A stretch of DNA of 64,000 nucleotides, taken from Mercenaria mercenaria. Taxonomy: Eukaryota; Mollusca; Bivalvia; Venerida; Veneridae. The first letter of the stretch is position 1. Each line of letters starts with the position of its first letter. The notes below the pieces were generated by a model. That model ran no database searches. It worked only from the letters and a program-made list of their open reading frames with translations, and had not been told where the DNA came from. Positions 1 through 12,997 of this stretch are shown here, in pieces. The stretch is from positions 68,403,501-68,467,500 of the forward strand of contig NC_069370.1 of NCBI RefSeq assembly GCF_021730395.1. The letters run 5' to 3'. The position numbers and the translations under genes were made by a program.

Positions 1-2815
1 TTCCCCACTTGATACCTCGGCAAGTGTGAACTACTGCGTATGCGCAATGCTATATTCATGCCCCGTTAAGACAGAAAGTTGTTTTGTAAACACAGGTGAG
101 TTATCATCATAAAACCTAACACTATACAGCCTTGTAACATAATTGTTTGTTGTGGACATGAAGAACAAACATCTAAATGATCTACATGAAACAATTACAT
201 GAATAACAACGAAATAAAGCGGATATAACATGTGTCCGGAAACCAGTCCTGTCCAGAAACTGGTTCCCAACCAGTACCCAAATGAAGCCAATTGGCAAAC
301 ACCTTAATTTATACCTTTCTCATATATTTATCTGTTAAAACAAATAAGTTAACACATTAGAAAATAATACAATATACTTTTACACAAACATTTCAGTTTT
401 TACATATATTTGCATGTCACCGAATATTAATTATCTGATCAAGAGTAAATTTACAGATCAAGTGTTTGAGAACTGCTAAAATTATATTTAGACACAAAAT
501 CGCAGCTTGAAATTAATTGATTTACTTATGGTATGTATAAATAAAGGTCAATTGTAACTTTCAGTCATTTCTGTTGACTCTGATTTTTCTTAAAATGCCA
601 AAAACAGTCAACAAAAATTGCTGAAACCCACAAATGACCTTAATTTATGCATGCTGTAAATAAACCAATTAATTCCAAGCTGCGTCTTTGAGGATAGATG
701 TAATTTCATCAGTTTTCATACAAACAATCTGTAAATTTACAGATTGAAAAATCTGTAATTTTATAGATTATCTGTAAATTAGATTTATAATCTGTACTGG
801 TACTGATGATTAACCCGAACTGAAAATGAGGTTTTTTACCTGTCACTTTTTTATTTCTGAAAATTGAAATCAATGGTCAGTATCAAAATAAAGCTTAACC
901 TTTGCTGAAAACTTTACATAATTCAAATTTATATTTAGTAAGCAAACTACACTTAGTGAGGGCCTGAAAGGGGTATGTAAAAAGGGGACTTTATGAACGT
1001 TGACTGATGATAAATTTGAACCCTTTCTCATTTACAAAATTTTCTTGGTATTATTATATTGAAACTTTCCCCAAAAAGCTGCAACAGTCATTCCTGATCA
1101 AGTAATGAAAAGTTAACAAATGTCAGGCCTTCATGTTTCGACAGTGAGCATGCGCAAAAAACACCCTCTTCCCCAGTAATTTTGGATAATTTTTTTTTTT
1201 TTATACAAATTTATATGTCATTTATTTATACAGAATATTTACCAATTTTGTTTTTGTTTACACCAGTTGGTGTTGTAAGTGGAAACTATTAGATGGTGTG
1301 TTCAATTTTATAAATAACCGATTGCAATCAAATATTTCCAAGGTGTTTGACTTTATCATCTGTCCGGATTTATCATCAGTACCAGTAAATTCCACTTTCC
1401 TAGACCTGGTTCAAGCTGCAAATATGATTTTAGCATGCAGTTTTCAAACATTTGATCTGTGAATTTGACTTCAATAGCCGAGAAGACATATTTTTACAAC
1501 ATGAAAGACAACACGGATTTAACTGTTAAAATATGGTGTAAAAATTACCTTACTAATTATGATGTATCTGTATGCCCTTGTTGCAATCCGAATGACAGCG
1601 CTTACGCAACAGCGCAATACCCTAAGGCGCATCGAAAGTTATAACACAAACATTTTTAAATGGAAATCGAGTGTTTTGTGATCATAAAATTTAAATTGTA
1701 TATGATGGTTGTTATCTCAACATCTATTGATTGCGAATAAAATACAAACATTACCGTAAACGTGAATTTCACTCAAGTTTAGACCTTGACCTAAGGTAAG
1801 ACACCAATTGTTTCCATAGATACAATATTGTTAAAGTCATATCAAATCCTTTTTGTTCATAAAAAACGCAACTTCAATCGTCTTTACTTATCTTTAGGAA
1901 ATCACTTTTTCTACACCATTTATGAAAGTCATCACAAATTAACGAAAAATGAAAAGAAATAGGGTATGTATTCCTAGTGAAATGCCGTCATTGTGGTCTG
2001 CTACCTAAAGTGGCGATATTACTCCGCCGCGCAACAAAACCCCTACTTCGGTTTCGAATCTGGCAAAACTTGCATGTGGTGTATGAACATGAAAACTTCT
2101 TCAGCAGAATTGTTTAGTACTGAGAACGGTTTGATTTAAAGCCTCAATACACAATTGCGCAAAAAGTGAAAATTAGATTCATATTATTATGGACTTCTTT
2201 CGACTACACCAGGAAGCACATTTTCGACCGAATTACTGACCTTATTCCTACATTGTAACATTATGGCATGTACGGCATTCCAAACTAAAATGGGAGACAT
2301 TTAAAAATATTTTAAAAAGACTATTTTTATATCTCTTATAACTATTCAATAAAATCTTCAGACACAAATGCACATAATTTTTGCATGCATTTAGAAATGT
2401 GAGTTGAGACAAAAAAAAACATTACACACTGCCATTAAATCTGAAACATAAAGGGAATTTCCTATAATAACTTACAGACATCCTTAGCTCTCTTTTAGCT
2501 GGGGCATACATCCATTTCACAGATAGTAACATAAAGCAAGAGCCATCAACTCAAAGCAACAAAAATCTAGACAAGAATTATAAATCAATATTAAAAAGCC
2601 GAGGATTCCAGAGGTTTTAAAAACATTAAAACATAAAAATGCACCTTACTAATTTGTAAGATTTAAACCTAAACTTAAAAGTAATGCCAGCAGTTTAAAC
2701 TAAAAAGACAATAAGAAGGCGAATAAAGTTTCAGTAATGACATTTTCCAAAAACATGTTTGTATGTGTGTTTGTTTGACATCATTCAAGCCAGTCTTTGA
2801 AATTATGATAGTAGC
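1..2815. other. AT-rich stretch without a recognisable gene
   Basis: I see no open frame here with protein-like composition, splice context or a known motif. The stretch contains a 22-bp perfect palindrome at 725-746, further AT-rich near-palindromes up to about 800, and the inverted repeat pair listed separately at 793-1391. A T-run lies near 1190-1201. The rest looks like ordinary non-coding DNA. Confidence 0.6.
793..1391. repeat. Inverted repeat pair, possible MITE ends
   Basis: The sequence at 793-820 (core TACTGGTACTGATGAT followed by TAACCCG) recurs in reverse complement at 1363-1391 (TCCGGATTTATCATCAGTACC). A third, weaker relative (ACTGATGATAAATTTGAACC) lies near 1003. The arms are about 28 bp with a few mismatches, spaced about 540 bp apart. 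This layout fits a non-autonomous DNA transposon, but I could not define a target-site duplication. Confidence 0.4.
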
Positions 2816-3100
2816 ATGGGTAAGACTAAGATGTAAACATGGTTATGTCATTTGAAGTGGTGTACATGTGAAATCTTCACGTGACAGATTCAAAGATGTA
2901 AACATGGGTATGTTTTTGAAACTTCCATGTTGTCAATGACAAAGACATGGGTAAGACTGAGATGTAAACATGATTATGTCATTTGAACTGTTATGCACGT
3001 GATATCTTTATATGATGTTCAGCGTACAACACATCCAAAGACGTAAACATGGGTATGTTTTTGAAACTTCCATGTTGTCAGTGACAGTAACACGGTAATG
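2816..3100. repeat. Two-unit tandem repeat (~130-140 bp)
   Basis: A unit that opens ATGGGTAAGACTAAGATG and ends in a CTTCCATGTTGTCA motif followed by TGACA occurs at about 2816 and again at about 2945. Within each unit the phrase GTAAACATGGGTATG recurs, so there is also a shorter sub-repeat. The second unit carries an extra stretch of roughly 13-20 bp. No coding potential is seen. Confidence 0.7.
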
Positions 3101-3761
3101 CGAAACATGTATATCTAATTTATACAAGTTTTTCAAGAACTATCTTAGTTCTACCAAAATATCGCACGAAAAACATATGAATAGTGATACTTTATTTAAG
3201 TAATTTTCGTGTGAATGAGATGACCCCCTGTTTACATCATTGACGTGGCGGGAGAAATTCGTTTCATAAAACTTTTTTTTAAATACACATAAAATGTAGC
3301 AAATTTTGTCAAAATGTATAATAAAATACTGTAAATGCAGTGAAAAAAAATATCAATTTTGAAAAAATAATCACTTCCTGGGTTTGTTTACTGACAGACC
3401 AATCAGAACGTACAGGCGTTACTTTATTCCCAGGTATACACTTACCTCATTCCCAGTAAGTTTCCTGTACTATTTTGAATTGTATAAATTGACGAATAAT
3501 TAGCTTCGCAACAGAAAATGTCAAAAGTACAGACCGAATTGGAATAAAATACAATATGATTATGGTAGTTATATATGTACTTTGATGTTACAGGCTGATA
3601 CGAATGCATCACTGACCAGATCTGCAATATATACTGCAATCAATAATGATTCCTGCCATAAAGGCAGTTCTGAGATAAAACTTAAACAGCTCACATCAGT
3701 ATCTTTCTTGTTTATTATTTCACATTACAATAATTAAAGCATTTTAGCTTTAAAATTATTC
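3101..3761. other. Non-coding spacer
   Basis: This stretch is AT-rich with no supported gene. A minus-strand frame at about 3442-3639 has no domain, splice partner or start context that would make it credible. Confidence 0.5.
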
Positions 3762-4031
3762 GGGGGCCTCCGTGGCCAAGTGGTTACGGTCGCTGACTTG
3801 AGATCACTTGCCCCTCATCGATGTGGGTTCGAGCCTCACTCGGAGCGTTGAATTCTTCATGTGAGGAAGCCATCCAGCTGGCTTACGGAAGGTCGGTGGT
3901 TCTACCTAGGTGCCCGCTCGTGATGAAATAATGCACGGAGGGGCACCTGGGGTCTTCCTCCACCATTAAAGCTGGAAAGTTGCAATATGACCTATCACGT
4001 GTCGGTGCGATGTTAAATCCAAAAAAAAAAA
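3762..4031 (+). mobile_element. tRNA-Ser-like SINE, full-length copy with A-tail
   Basis: The head has RNA polymerase III promoter boxes: an A box around GTGGCCAAGTGGTTACGG and a B box GGGTTCGAGCC. Between them are a TGA anticodon-like loop and a long class II variable arm, as in tRNA-Ser. A conserved body follows (phrases ATGAAATAATGCACGGAGG and AAAGCTGGAAAGT), ending in GATGTTAAATCC and an A-run. Related copies lie at 28527-28800 and 57011-57165. The body recalls the molluscan V-SINE type known as RUDI; that name is from memory and not verified. Confidence 0.85.
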
Positions 4032-4439
4032 TTTTCATATCGCATACAATAATCGCCTAAAGTTTAAACTGTACAAAGAGGTACGACGTTTCAGGCTGCC
4101 CAACATAATTTTTTTTTGGAACCTGTGGTGCATGATTATCTAACGAAAGTTTCATTTCGTTCTCTTCATTCGGAATTGAAACATTAGCATCGTTCAGAAT
4201 ATCAACAGATATTAAAATACGGATATAATTATATGCGAACCTAAAACATCCCCATATTTTAAAAGAAATCTAGTACATCTGATCTTCTACACAGTTTGTA
4301 GTACAAAATTTTCTGTCTAGCACCGGAAGCTTCTCCCAAACACCTGACAGTTTCAATGCTATCTTATCTTATATCTTATCTTATCTTACTTACGCCGTGT
4401 ATAAGTAGAAGACTGGAAAATGCCTTTGATGAAAAAAAA

Positions 4440-5010
4440 ATATATTAGAACTGTACCAACGGGCCAGTCAAAGGGCTTTGATTGTTTACCTTACAGATAT
4501 TGTTGATTTGAGCTTATGGGTTAATAGAAAGTGCATGCTAATCTTTCAACTGGTCTCTTGAAAAGGACTGAAATAGATAACTTTACAAATGACCGACTTC
4601 AAATTATTAAAGGAATGCCGAAAGGCTCAATCTTTTTGGGCCATAAAATTTTAGTATCTTTATAAATGACACCCTTTATTACATTAACAAATCAATGCTG
4701 TATAACTATGCAGATACTCTTATAATCACGGAAATCTCAACACATTCAAAGTAATTATTGAATCCGAAAGTGAATCCTTTACAAACCGGTTCCGTATATA
4801 AACCAAAATGCATGCTAACGCTTAAAAGCCGAAGTCGATCTGCCTGTAGGAATCAAAGCAAGAGGTCGTTTCCTGTAGGAAATAATGAAATCATATCAAA
4901 TTTCAAAACTTAATGTAGAAATACTGGCTGTCAACCAAAATTATCAATTTAATTTACAAATTCATAAAAAAATCTGCGAAATAAATAAAAACTTTTAAAC
5001 CGAATGTTAG
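4440..5010 (+). pseudogene. LINE reverse transcriptase fossil (CR1/Jockey-like), decayed
   Basis: Conceptual translation across several frames gives in order: SKAFDCLP-like (DLSKAFDxxxH region), GMPKGSI with a downstream LG (equivalent of GVPQGSILGPLLF), a segment like FITLTNQCCITMQ aligned to NDLxxxINKSxLYNYADDT, then WFRINQ-like and an ISKLNVEILAVNQNYQFNL tail. The order matches the palm and thumb of non-LTR retrotransposon polymerases. No single frame runs through, so it is an old dead copy, 5' truncated. Confidence 0.6.
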
Positions 5011-5859
5011 TAAGAATTTTTCGACTGATTATTTTTAATATTTTGTAATATCAAATTTTAATTGCTGTCCACATTTTGGTATTCCTAGACTAAGTCTAAT
5101 ACAGTGTAACTTCCGAAAACCGAACGACCTCCGGTTCAGCTTAAAAGTTCGGTTTTTGGAAGTTTCCGGAATTCAGAAGTTTGAAAGTTTTTAGGCAAAA
5201 TGGACGTGGTGCACAAGAGTTATGTTTTCTTACACGTAGGATGAAGGAGATTTTTATCCTTTTTAATTTTACAATTTCATATTAATTAATTAATTAATTG
5301 ATTAATCAATTAGATAATTGATTAATTATTTACAAACATTAAGGATAATAGATACATAAATTAGAAATATAAAAACAAACAACAGAACTTTAATAATAGC
5401 AAAAAATATATAAAAATGTTGTGTTTTGAGAAAACGAGTACATATACCATTTATGCGAATTATGCGAATGGTCTCCCTTATACTGGTACGGGTTTATCTG
5501 TTTCCCAGATATATATATATATATGATGTCAAAGTTTGATTTTGTTGAAATTGTAATACACTATCAACAACCTATTGTTCAAAGCGTACGTACGCATAAT
5601 TTCTAGTGTTTGTTAATTTTGTCATTATTATTTCTATTACTGAGTCTGTTTCACGAAGCATACTTCTGACAAAGCTTAAACTAAGAAGAAAGATGTTTCA
5701 TGAAAATAAGTCAGATAAATCGCAGGAACAGTGTCAAATTAAATGTTAGAATTTTACCACAAGGTCGGTTTTAGGACAAATTTTAAGATATTCTTATGTA
5801 AAATTGATCCAGAATCTATATTTATAACAGGGCAAACTTATGAACTGATAGTCTTATTA
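5011..5859. other. AT-rich spacer with simple repeats
   Basis: It contains a TTAA/TAAT-rich simple repeat at about 5280-5330 and an (AT)n run at about 5507-5524. I see no gene. Confidence 0.5.
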
Positions 5860-6390
5860 ACCTTTTACAATGCACTTACTCGTGTTTCGTTAAACGGCTT
5901 CATACTTGGTTGCATGGCATCAAATTTTGATACGCCACTCCAAATCACACAACACGGTTTCAGTATGCATTAGACGGCGCCAAGCTTTAATGGATCGTTT
6001 CATTTTACACTGCATGAACTCATGTTGCGTTAAACGTCTTCACATTGGATTGCATGGCATCAAGTTCTTATACACCGCTCTTAATTACACAAAGCGGTTT
6101 CAATATGCATTAGACGGCGTCAAGTTGTAATAAATCATTTCATTTTGCACTGCACATACACTTGTTGTGTTAAACGGCTTCACATTGAGCTGGATGGTAT
6201 CATGTTTTGTTGGATGATTTCATAGTACGGTGCATCGCAACAAGTTTTTCAATGCATCTTTCCATGTTTAGATGGATGGAATGAAGTTTTGTGTTAAATG
6301 GTTTCAAAATACAATGCGTTGAATGCAAATTTATTGGACGAGATGGAGTTTTAGACTAGACGGCGTTGAAATGCACTGCACTGACTGACT
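5860..6390. repeat. Degenerate tandem array (~140-bp period)
   Basis: The phrase TTGCGTTAAACGTCTTCACA and close variants occur near 5885, 6025 and 6165, about 140 bp apart. Each unit has shorter internal relatives built on GCATGGCATCAAGTT and GCATTAGACGGCG. The array then degrades to about 6390. Open frames crossing it simply follow the repeat and do not look like protein genes. Confidence 0.65.
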
Positions 6391-6789
6391 TGTTTATAAA
6401 TGGATTGTATATTTACTAATTTTGGCGGTAACCGCCGCCCACAGTATATGCTTGTGACCATTTTTGTTTGGTATTAAAATCACTAGTAAATTTGAATCTA
6501 TACTGCGATACTCATAAATTACCCATGAGTACTGGGAGTTATTTTCAAGTAATACTCAAGTATTTTGGCAAAAACAGTACTCAGTACTCACACGAGTAAG
6601 TACCGGTTGCTCAGTAGTCGATCCAACCCCGCATTATATACATTACACTTATTCAGTTCCTTCTGTATTTCATATAAATCTTGAGACACTAACATCGTGT
6701 CTCAATGCTGTCAAAGACCATTGTGAGAAAGTACTGTGATTAGGTGTATGAGAATTCTGGGATAAACCTGTTCTTGTCAGTTAAGAATA

Positions 6790-7790
6790 GCGGACTTGAC
6801 AAAATTCATATCAAGAACTATAAATACATATGATTCAGTCTCGACTTTATACACTACTCTACCACACAATCTTATTAAATACAGACTGATTACTCTTATC
6901 GAAAAACATTTGCTCGAGAGAAATGCTTATTTTTGGCTTTTTATTGTGACAGCGCATATTTATTTGGCTTTTCATTATGACAGAGCATATTTACTAGAAG
7001 CATTGTTAACCGTTAAGAAACGAGGACTTGTGACGTTGTTTGTAAGACCATTTCCTTTTTAATTGGCAAAATATTTGTTAGGTTTGGGAATACTGTTTTC
7101 CGACAGGCTATTAGTATTCTCTTGGGAACTAATTGTGCGCTACTTGTCACAGGCTTGTTTTATATTGCTATGATATTTCATTTAAAGTTTATCACCATAT
7201 ATGCAGGTTGATGCCGTGAATGCCTTTAATAATACTTTACCTTATCTGGACGATATATAAACATTAAGCATGGATAATCAATATATTGCTCCTATGGTTG
7301 CTAATGTGTTTCCTAGTGAGCTTCAGTTAAATAAGGCTAACAATAATGATACCACTGCTCCGTTTTTAGATTTACATCTCTCCATTCATAAAGATATTAT
7401 ACGTACAAAATATATGATAAGAAATTTGGTATCGTTAATTTCCCTCAGTTTGATGGAGATACACCCGTGTCACATCTTATGATGTCTATATTTCACAGCT
7501 TATAAGATTAGTCAGAGCCTGTAGTCATGTCTACGCAATATTACCTGAAATCTTCTTCAGCAGGGCTACCGTTATCACAACTTTCGCAGATCGTTTGCTA
7601 AATCACTGTAATTCGGAATTTGTGATTAAATTCAAAAGAAATCTAAAGACTCTTCGCAACTTGATTTTGATGGAACTATTATTTACAAACTTAGCTAAAT
7701 TCTCGGGCATAACCGTATCCGTCCATTGCTTTTTTTTTAAATAACAAAGCGTTTTAATGCAAAAAGCTATGTTCTTATTGTTCATAGACA
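6790..7790 (+). pseudogene. Fossil reverse transcriptase of a Penelope-like retroelement
   Basis: Segments of translation match, in order, a reverse transcriptase family frequent in marine invertebrates: STLYTTLPHNLIK at about 6843, an RFGNTVFRQ / LGTNCA block near 7080-7130, a YLDD catalytic-type motif near 7245, then ELQLNKAN and APFLDLHLSI near 7320-7385, and a QGYRYH block near 7562. The order is that of fingers, palm and thumb. The copy is broken in several places and looks ancient. Assignment to Penelope-like elements is from motif style and could be wrong at the clade level. Confidence 0.6.
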
Positions 7791-8929
7791 CGCTGCATGT
7801 TTAGTGTTCAGTCCTTAATGGCGTTTCCCTTGGTGTTAGTTGCTTCTGCAAAGTCCACGACTACATAGGTTTACGGTTTTATGGGTTCTGATTAATATAT
7901 CTTTACATGAGCAATATTTTGTGTTTTACAATGTGTTCCTCTGGTTACTGTTTCATGTGTTATGAATTCACCTGACGGGGACTAATTTGTTTTACGCCGT
8001 CTTGTCATATATATAGGAATATGGCACATGTACGCTGGGCTTACAGAGTGAGGTTTGGCGCCAGTTAAAAGTGTAAACTCTCGAGTGGTATTTATGCCAA
8101 TAACCGTTCGAAGTCGGTACCCTAGTGCTCCTTCTGTATGTATGATTTGTGTCAGTTTAATTTGTTACTTCTTTGTTGTTACTGCGTTCGTTTGTGTTAC
8201 TGTATACCGCCAACATTAAATCGCCCCTATTTGATATACGCACATATTGAGTGAACAATATACTGACTAAAGGTTAGGGCTAATGTTAACATATGTTTAA
8301 TAGTGAGCATTTAATGCATGCGTACACTCAGTACAGGAGAATTAATGCAGACCTGCTGTATACATGTGGTCGCTGTGTGCGTGTATACGGTTGCACATAC
8401 CTATATATTCATATGTAGTGCTGTATGGGCGGCTGCGTTCTATGAATGACACCTTTTTGTTGGACTTTTGTCCTTCTTCTTCAGTACTTCAAGAGAGCAT
8501 TTCAATGGTATAGCAACTTAGTATAACATGTCTCCTTACCAATGATAAAAGATATTGAGATGTTATGTTACACCTGTTTTGATATCGACACCCTCTGAAA
8601 ATGTTCCCATGGAAATCGCTGTTGAGCAGTTACGCGTATACAGACACTATCTCCATGAATAAAACTTAAACCTGGAAATTCACATATCATCAAGAACGAA
8701 ACACTAAGTAGTCACTTCCTATCCGGTGTAAATAGTCCGGTGTTGTCTGTTACTTTATCGCTTTCAACATATTTTGTTGTTGTACAGTGGCTAGCAGAGT
8801 GTAGTAACTTTTAGATCCGAAGTGTAGAGGTCCGGTTGCCGATTTGTTGTTTGAGGTACGATAAAAATGAAAATACTCAAAACATGGTAATTGAAGATAA
8901 GATACTAAAATTAACAATCAACTAGATGC
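7791..8929. other. Spacer, possibly 3' remains of the retroelement
   Basis: No gene is supported. The stretch at about 8080-8145 (CCGTTCGAAGTCGGTACCC and flanks) resembles sequence downstream of related reverse transcriptase fossils, so part of this interval may belong to the element at 6790-7790. This is inference only. Confidence 0.35.
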
Positions 8930-9640
8930 GTGTCCATATGACAAATGCAGGTGCCCCCACGCCTTTCATTGCACATAGTTTCATGACTCGAAATATTTTT
9001 AAGATGTTTGCAAAACACAAACTTTAAAGAATTTCATTTGTATTTTTCACAAAGTTAAGGACCATGATTCTGGCTTCTAACGCTGACTGAAATCCCAAAG
9101 AGAACATCACGTGCACAACTTTACATGCTATAAAACATTCCACTTATGTTTTATGACTCTATATCAAGTATATTTTGAGATACATAGGGCACAAACATTT
9201 ATTGTTTGACTAAGTCAACACAAACTTTTAAGCACCCTGTTAGACTCTTCCACGCGTTTATACTACATACTGTATTGCTAGACAGATCAGTGTAACAGAC
9301 TATCACTCTGTGAGTATTTTTCACTAAGAAAAGAATCATAACTCCAGTATGGTTAAGTGAAAGCCAAAACAGAACACAAGGTGCACAACTTCACATGTTA
9401 TATAGAAATCCCCAAATGTTTTATAAGTCAAATATTATCTAGTATCGCATTTATGCATATTTTGTCAATCAAGGGCCATATCTCTGGTCTGACTGACAGA
9501 AATTTCAAATGTTGAGTAATATTCCTAGAATGTTTCATGGTTTCATGATCCTAGGTCAAATACTTTTTGAGATACGTATGACACACTTTTATGCCTTTAT
9601 ATGCATATTTTGATTACGTCAATGGCCTTAACTCTGGTCT
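8930..9640. repeat. Degenerate tandem repeat
   Basis: Variants of CATAACTCTGGTCTGGCTGA recur near 9066, 9348, 9480 and 9628. Each is followed by CCAAACAGAACACAAGGTGCACAACTTCACATG-type sequence and then by TTTTATGACTC / TTTTTGAGATAC phrases. Spacing is irregular (about 130-280 bp), so units have lost or gained sequence. The array runs directly into the LINE fossil. Confidence 0.55.
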
Positions 9641-11230
9641 GGCTGAGTGGTATCTCTATAGAAACCCTTGCAAGCAATATCTTAGACCTATTCCTCACCA
9701 TTAATCTTTCTTTTGTAAATCAGATCAATATCCTACCGGGTATCAGTGATCATAACGTAGTTGAAATTAAAGTCCATACATCTGCATGGATCTGTTTTCA
9801 GAAGCCGAGTAAGATTCTTTTGTACAAGAAAGCTAACTGGCATGCAATAAAAAAATCACTAAATGACTATCACCAGGTTATGATCTCAAAATGAAAATAT
9901 TCAGCACAAAACACCGGATAGTTATGAGAAAGTTTTTCGCAAACTCTGAATGGCCTAACAGAAAAATGGATTCCATCCAGTCAGTCATCTGTAAGGAATA
10001 ATCTTCCCTGGGTCAATCAGAGTGTTAAGAGAATGATCTGAAGACGTAACAGGTTCTTTCAAAAAGCCAGGAAGTCAAAGTTTTCTGATCCTAAGAAGTC
10101 CCTAGACCTAAAGCACTTGGTACCGTAATTTTAAGGTCAAAGAGGCTTATTGTCAATATCTTGAAGACATCCTAAATCTACTTACTAATGATGACAACCA
10201 CCCAAGTAGACCAAATTCAAGGAAACTTATATATTCGACATACTTATTAATTAAACTTTCTAAACAAAACTCTTCTTCCATACCACCCCTTGCAAAAAGC
10301 TCCATCACCAGGAAAACGCTAAGGCCACAGTACTGAACAAGCAGTAGAGGTCGGTCTTCAGTCCCAAAACTCCACTGCAACTTGCTTCACTTGTGAAATG
10401 AAACTTCAAGATATGTCAGTTAATCAAAATGGTCATTTCATCCATAACATGCCAGATTTTAATGTTAGATTAAATGGAATATAGAAACTTCTCAATAATC
10501 TAAACCCCCTTAAGGCTTTTGGCCCAGATCAATTAAACCCTATCATTCATAAATCATTATCGAAAGACCTTGTCCCAATTCTTATGATCTTATTCCAGAA
10601 ATCCCATGCGGAAGTCAACAAAGGTTGCCCCTGTTTATAACAAAGGTGAAAAGTCAAACCCCGCCAACTATATGCCTATTTCTCTAACATGTGTTCTGTG
10701 CAAAGTACTAGAACACATAGTTTCTTCTTCAATATTAAAACATTTTCCCAGCCACAGTGTCCTCTATCACCTTCAGCATGGGTTTTTGGGAAAAAGGTCA
10801 TTTGTTACTCAACTAGTAATGTTAGTAAATCACTCGATTACCCCAGTCTATGATAACAAACAAGTTGATCTCATATAACTAGGTTTCAGTAAGGCTTTCC
10901 GTAAGGTCTGCCACAAGAAAGTCCTATTGAAAATGCACAATTGTGCAGTCAACGATCATACTCTAAAGTGAATTGAAAGTTTTCTTGTTAACAGAATCCA
11001 ATCAGTAAATGTTGTCCTGATAAGCACTAGTTCAGATACCATTCCAGTCCCATCTTGTGTTCCACAGGGGTCCGTCCTTGGGTCCCTGCTCTTTTTAGCC
11101 TCTATAAATTACCTCCCACAAAATGTCAACTCCAATGTCCACTTCTGTGTAGATGATACAGCAATCTACCTCACACTGTCATTTGCAAATGTATCAGTTA
11201 AAATTACCCTCTAATATGCCCTCAAAATGT
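9600..11230 (+). pseudogene. LINE fossil with endonuclease end and reverse transcriptase (CR1/Jockey-like)
   Basis: At 9650-9893 the translation contains NILDLFLTINLSFVNQ, LPGISDHNVVEIKV and LYKKANWHAIKKSL. This is the C-terminal signature of an exonuclease-endonuclease-phosphatase domain followed by its linker. RT motifs follow: LKAFGPDQLNPIIHKSL (10509-10560), KVAPVYNKGEKSNPANYMP, PISLTCVLCKVLEHIV and LQHGFLGKRSF (10615-10800), LGFSKAFRKV (10880), VPQGSVLGSLLFLASIN (11060-11110) and FCVDDTAIYLT (11143-11173). The catalytic FADD is CVDD here. Frames change several times and stops interrupt the copy, so it is dead but moderately well preserved. The 5' end is missing. Confidence 0.75.
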
Positions 11231-12761
11231 TAGAAGTCAAAGACCCTCCACCCCTCACCCCCAATGGATTAGTACAAGCATAGCACGAGGGATTCGATAT
11301 TAAATGACATTATATACATGGCTTCTGATCAATAGAGACAATTTTGTCTGGATTTGTATTTCATTTACGCTTTAAAAGGACATAAATCGTCTGCTGTCCT
11401 CGCAAAGTTGAATACAGAGTCACTCACAAGTACGTGTTCAGATCAAATATCAAAAGTGGCAAGTCCGAATACAGGGAATGTTTTCTTCACAGACTAGATA
11501 AAAAATTATTTTTATTCAAAAACGCAACAGATATGACACATCTTATTTACATACATTTATGGAGTATGCATACTTATTTCAGAAGCTATCATGGATTATT
11601 TTATTACAAATCAATTTGACGTGTTATTCATCAGTTTCGTGACTTGGTCGAGTGAATTTTCATGCAATTAGTGTGATCTGTCAGCATTTAGTAAACATTA
11701 CCTGTCATGTTCATCTATTATATCACCATATACAAATGTTTATGTTAGAATTATCATTAAACTTAAATATACATACAATGTAAGGCAAAAAAATATTGAT
11801 TTCAACACGATTTCTTACCTGCCGCGTGTCTGTTTATTGTTTTCATCACTCGCAAGAGGAAGCGGGGCAATACAGTCGTTTATAGGGTGTGGTATTGTTA
11901 ATTAAAATTAGGCAAACATACGACCAAATTCTGATCTGTGCCACTAGGACAGGTGTCGATATTGGTTCCCTAAATTTTGACAGTCATGGTATTTATTGTC
12001 CGCTAATAATATTTAGGTAGGATCGCTCATCTAAAGGTGTTTGTTTATTATTTTAAGTTAAATAAATATTTGTGTGAAATAACTTTAAGTATTCTTAAAA
12101 TAAATAGATAAGAATGCACGTAAACTAGTAAAAAACATAGTTCATAATTATTTTATTAAAGATCCCTTAAAAAGAATATTTAATGTTCGCTAGAAGGAAC
12201 CTTTTGGTAAGCTAAATCTTGTTTTACGGATATAGTACGGCGCCTGACAGGTTTATTAATCGATACTAGGTCACGTTGCTCGTCACGTTATTTCTCTTGT
12301 GCGAATTTGTTTACAGTACAGTGCGAGTTTGTTTACATGACTTTGGTTTGATTATCTTTTTCCAGGTTAGTTTTATAGCAATTTATAGATATTTTGAGAT
12401 GTTGACAATTTTCTTAATTCAATCTATTTAGAAGTTTCTTTGTTTAATTTCTGTCTTGTTAGACGTTACGGTAAATTATGCACAGTTATGTAATGCGCGA
12501 GAAATATATAGTAGGCGCAAACTCAACTGTCATTAAACGTGACAGATTTAAAGTTTAAAACTGTCAGTAAATCAGTTGAGTCAGTGGTTGTGTACGGCTT
12601 TCGGGCAAGATGTAAACTTTGAATATGATATATTTCAAATACAGACAAAATCCGCGCTAGCCCGTTAAATTCTTGTATGGATTTTGTCCGACTTAGTTGG
12701 TCAAACGACATGTATGGTATCATTATTATCTCCCAAGTACACAGTGTTGTAGCAGTACATG
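11231..12761. other. Spacer without a recognised gene
   Basis: AT-rich, with only short frames that lack domain or splice support. A 100-codon minus-strand frame (12523-12825) overlaps the foldback arm and is not convincing. Confidence 0.45.
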
Positions 12762-12903
12762 TATTAGCAATTAGGAGTGACCTGTCGCTTTTATTTCTAG
12801 ATTTGGATTTTCCAGATTTTTCCATTTATTAAATAAGGGTTTGAAAGATATTTGACGTTTTAAAAACTATAAATATATTTTAAATTATGTACAGATTAAA
12901 ATT

Positions 12904-12997
12904 GCATCGCTAGCTCAGTTGGTACAATTGAGGAATCTTGTTAGTGATTTAACTTTTGCGATTAGGAGGCTGTGAGTTCGAATCCCACACAGGGCGA
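12904..12997 (+). tRNA. tRNA-like sequence (degenerate or intron-containing)
   Basis: It has an A box (TAGCTCAGTTGGTAC) and a good B box with T arm (GAGTTCGAATCCCAC). The interval between them is too long for a plain tRNA and the acceptor stem pairs only partly. It is more likely a tRNA-derived repeat head or a pseudogene than a functional tRNA. Confidence 0.4.

Noticed and set aside
31-291. 86-codon minus-strand open frame at the left edge
   Set aside because: No domain, no splice partner and no start context; it crosses sequence with internal inverted CCAGT/ACTGG repeats. Possible but unsupported.
10153-10380. 75-codon minus-strand frame
   Set aside because: Antisense to the LINE fossil at 9600-11230.
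12523-12825. 100-codon minus-strand frame
   Set aside because: It overlaps the foldback arm at 12762-12806 and has no recognisable motif; length is within chance for this composition.
12904-12997. Functional nuclear tRNA gene
   Set aside because: Acceptor stem pairing is poor and the interval between A and B boxes is too long unless an intron is present; reported only as tRNA-like.
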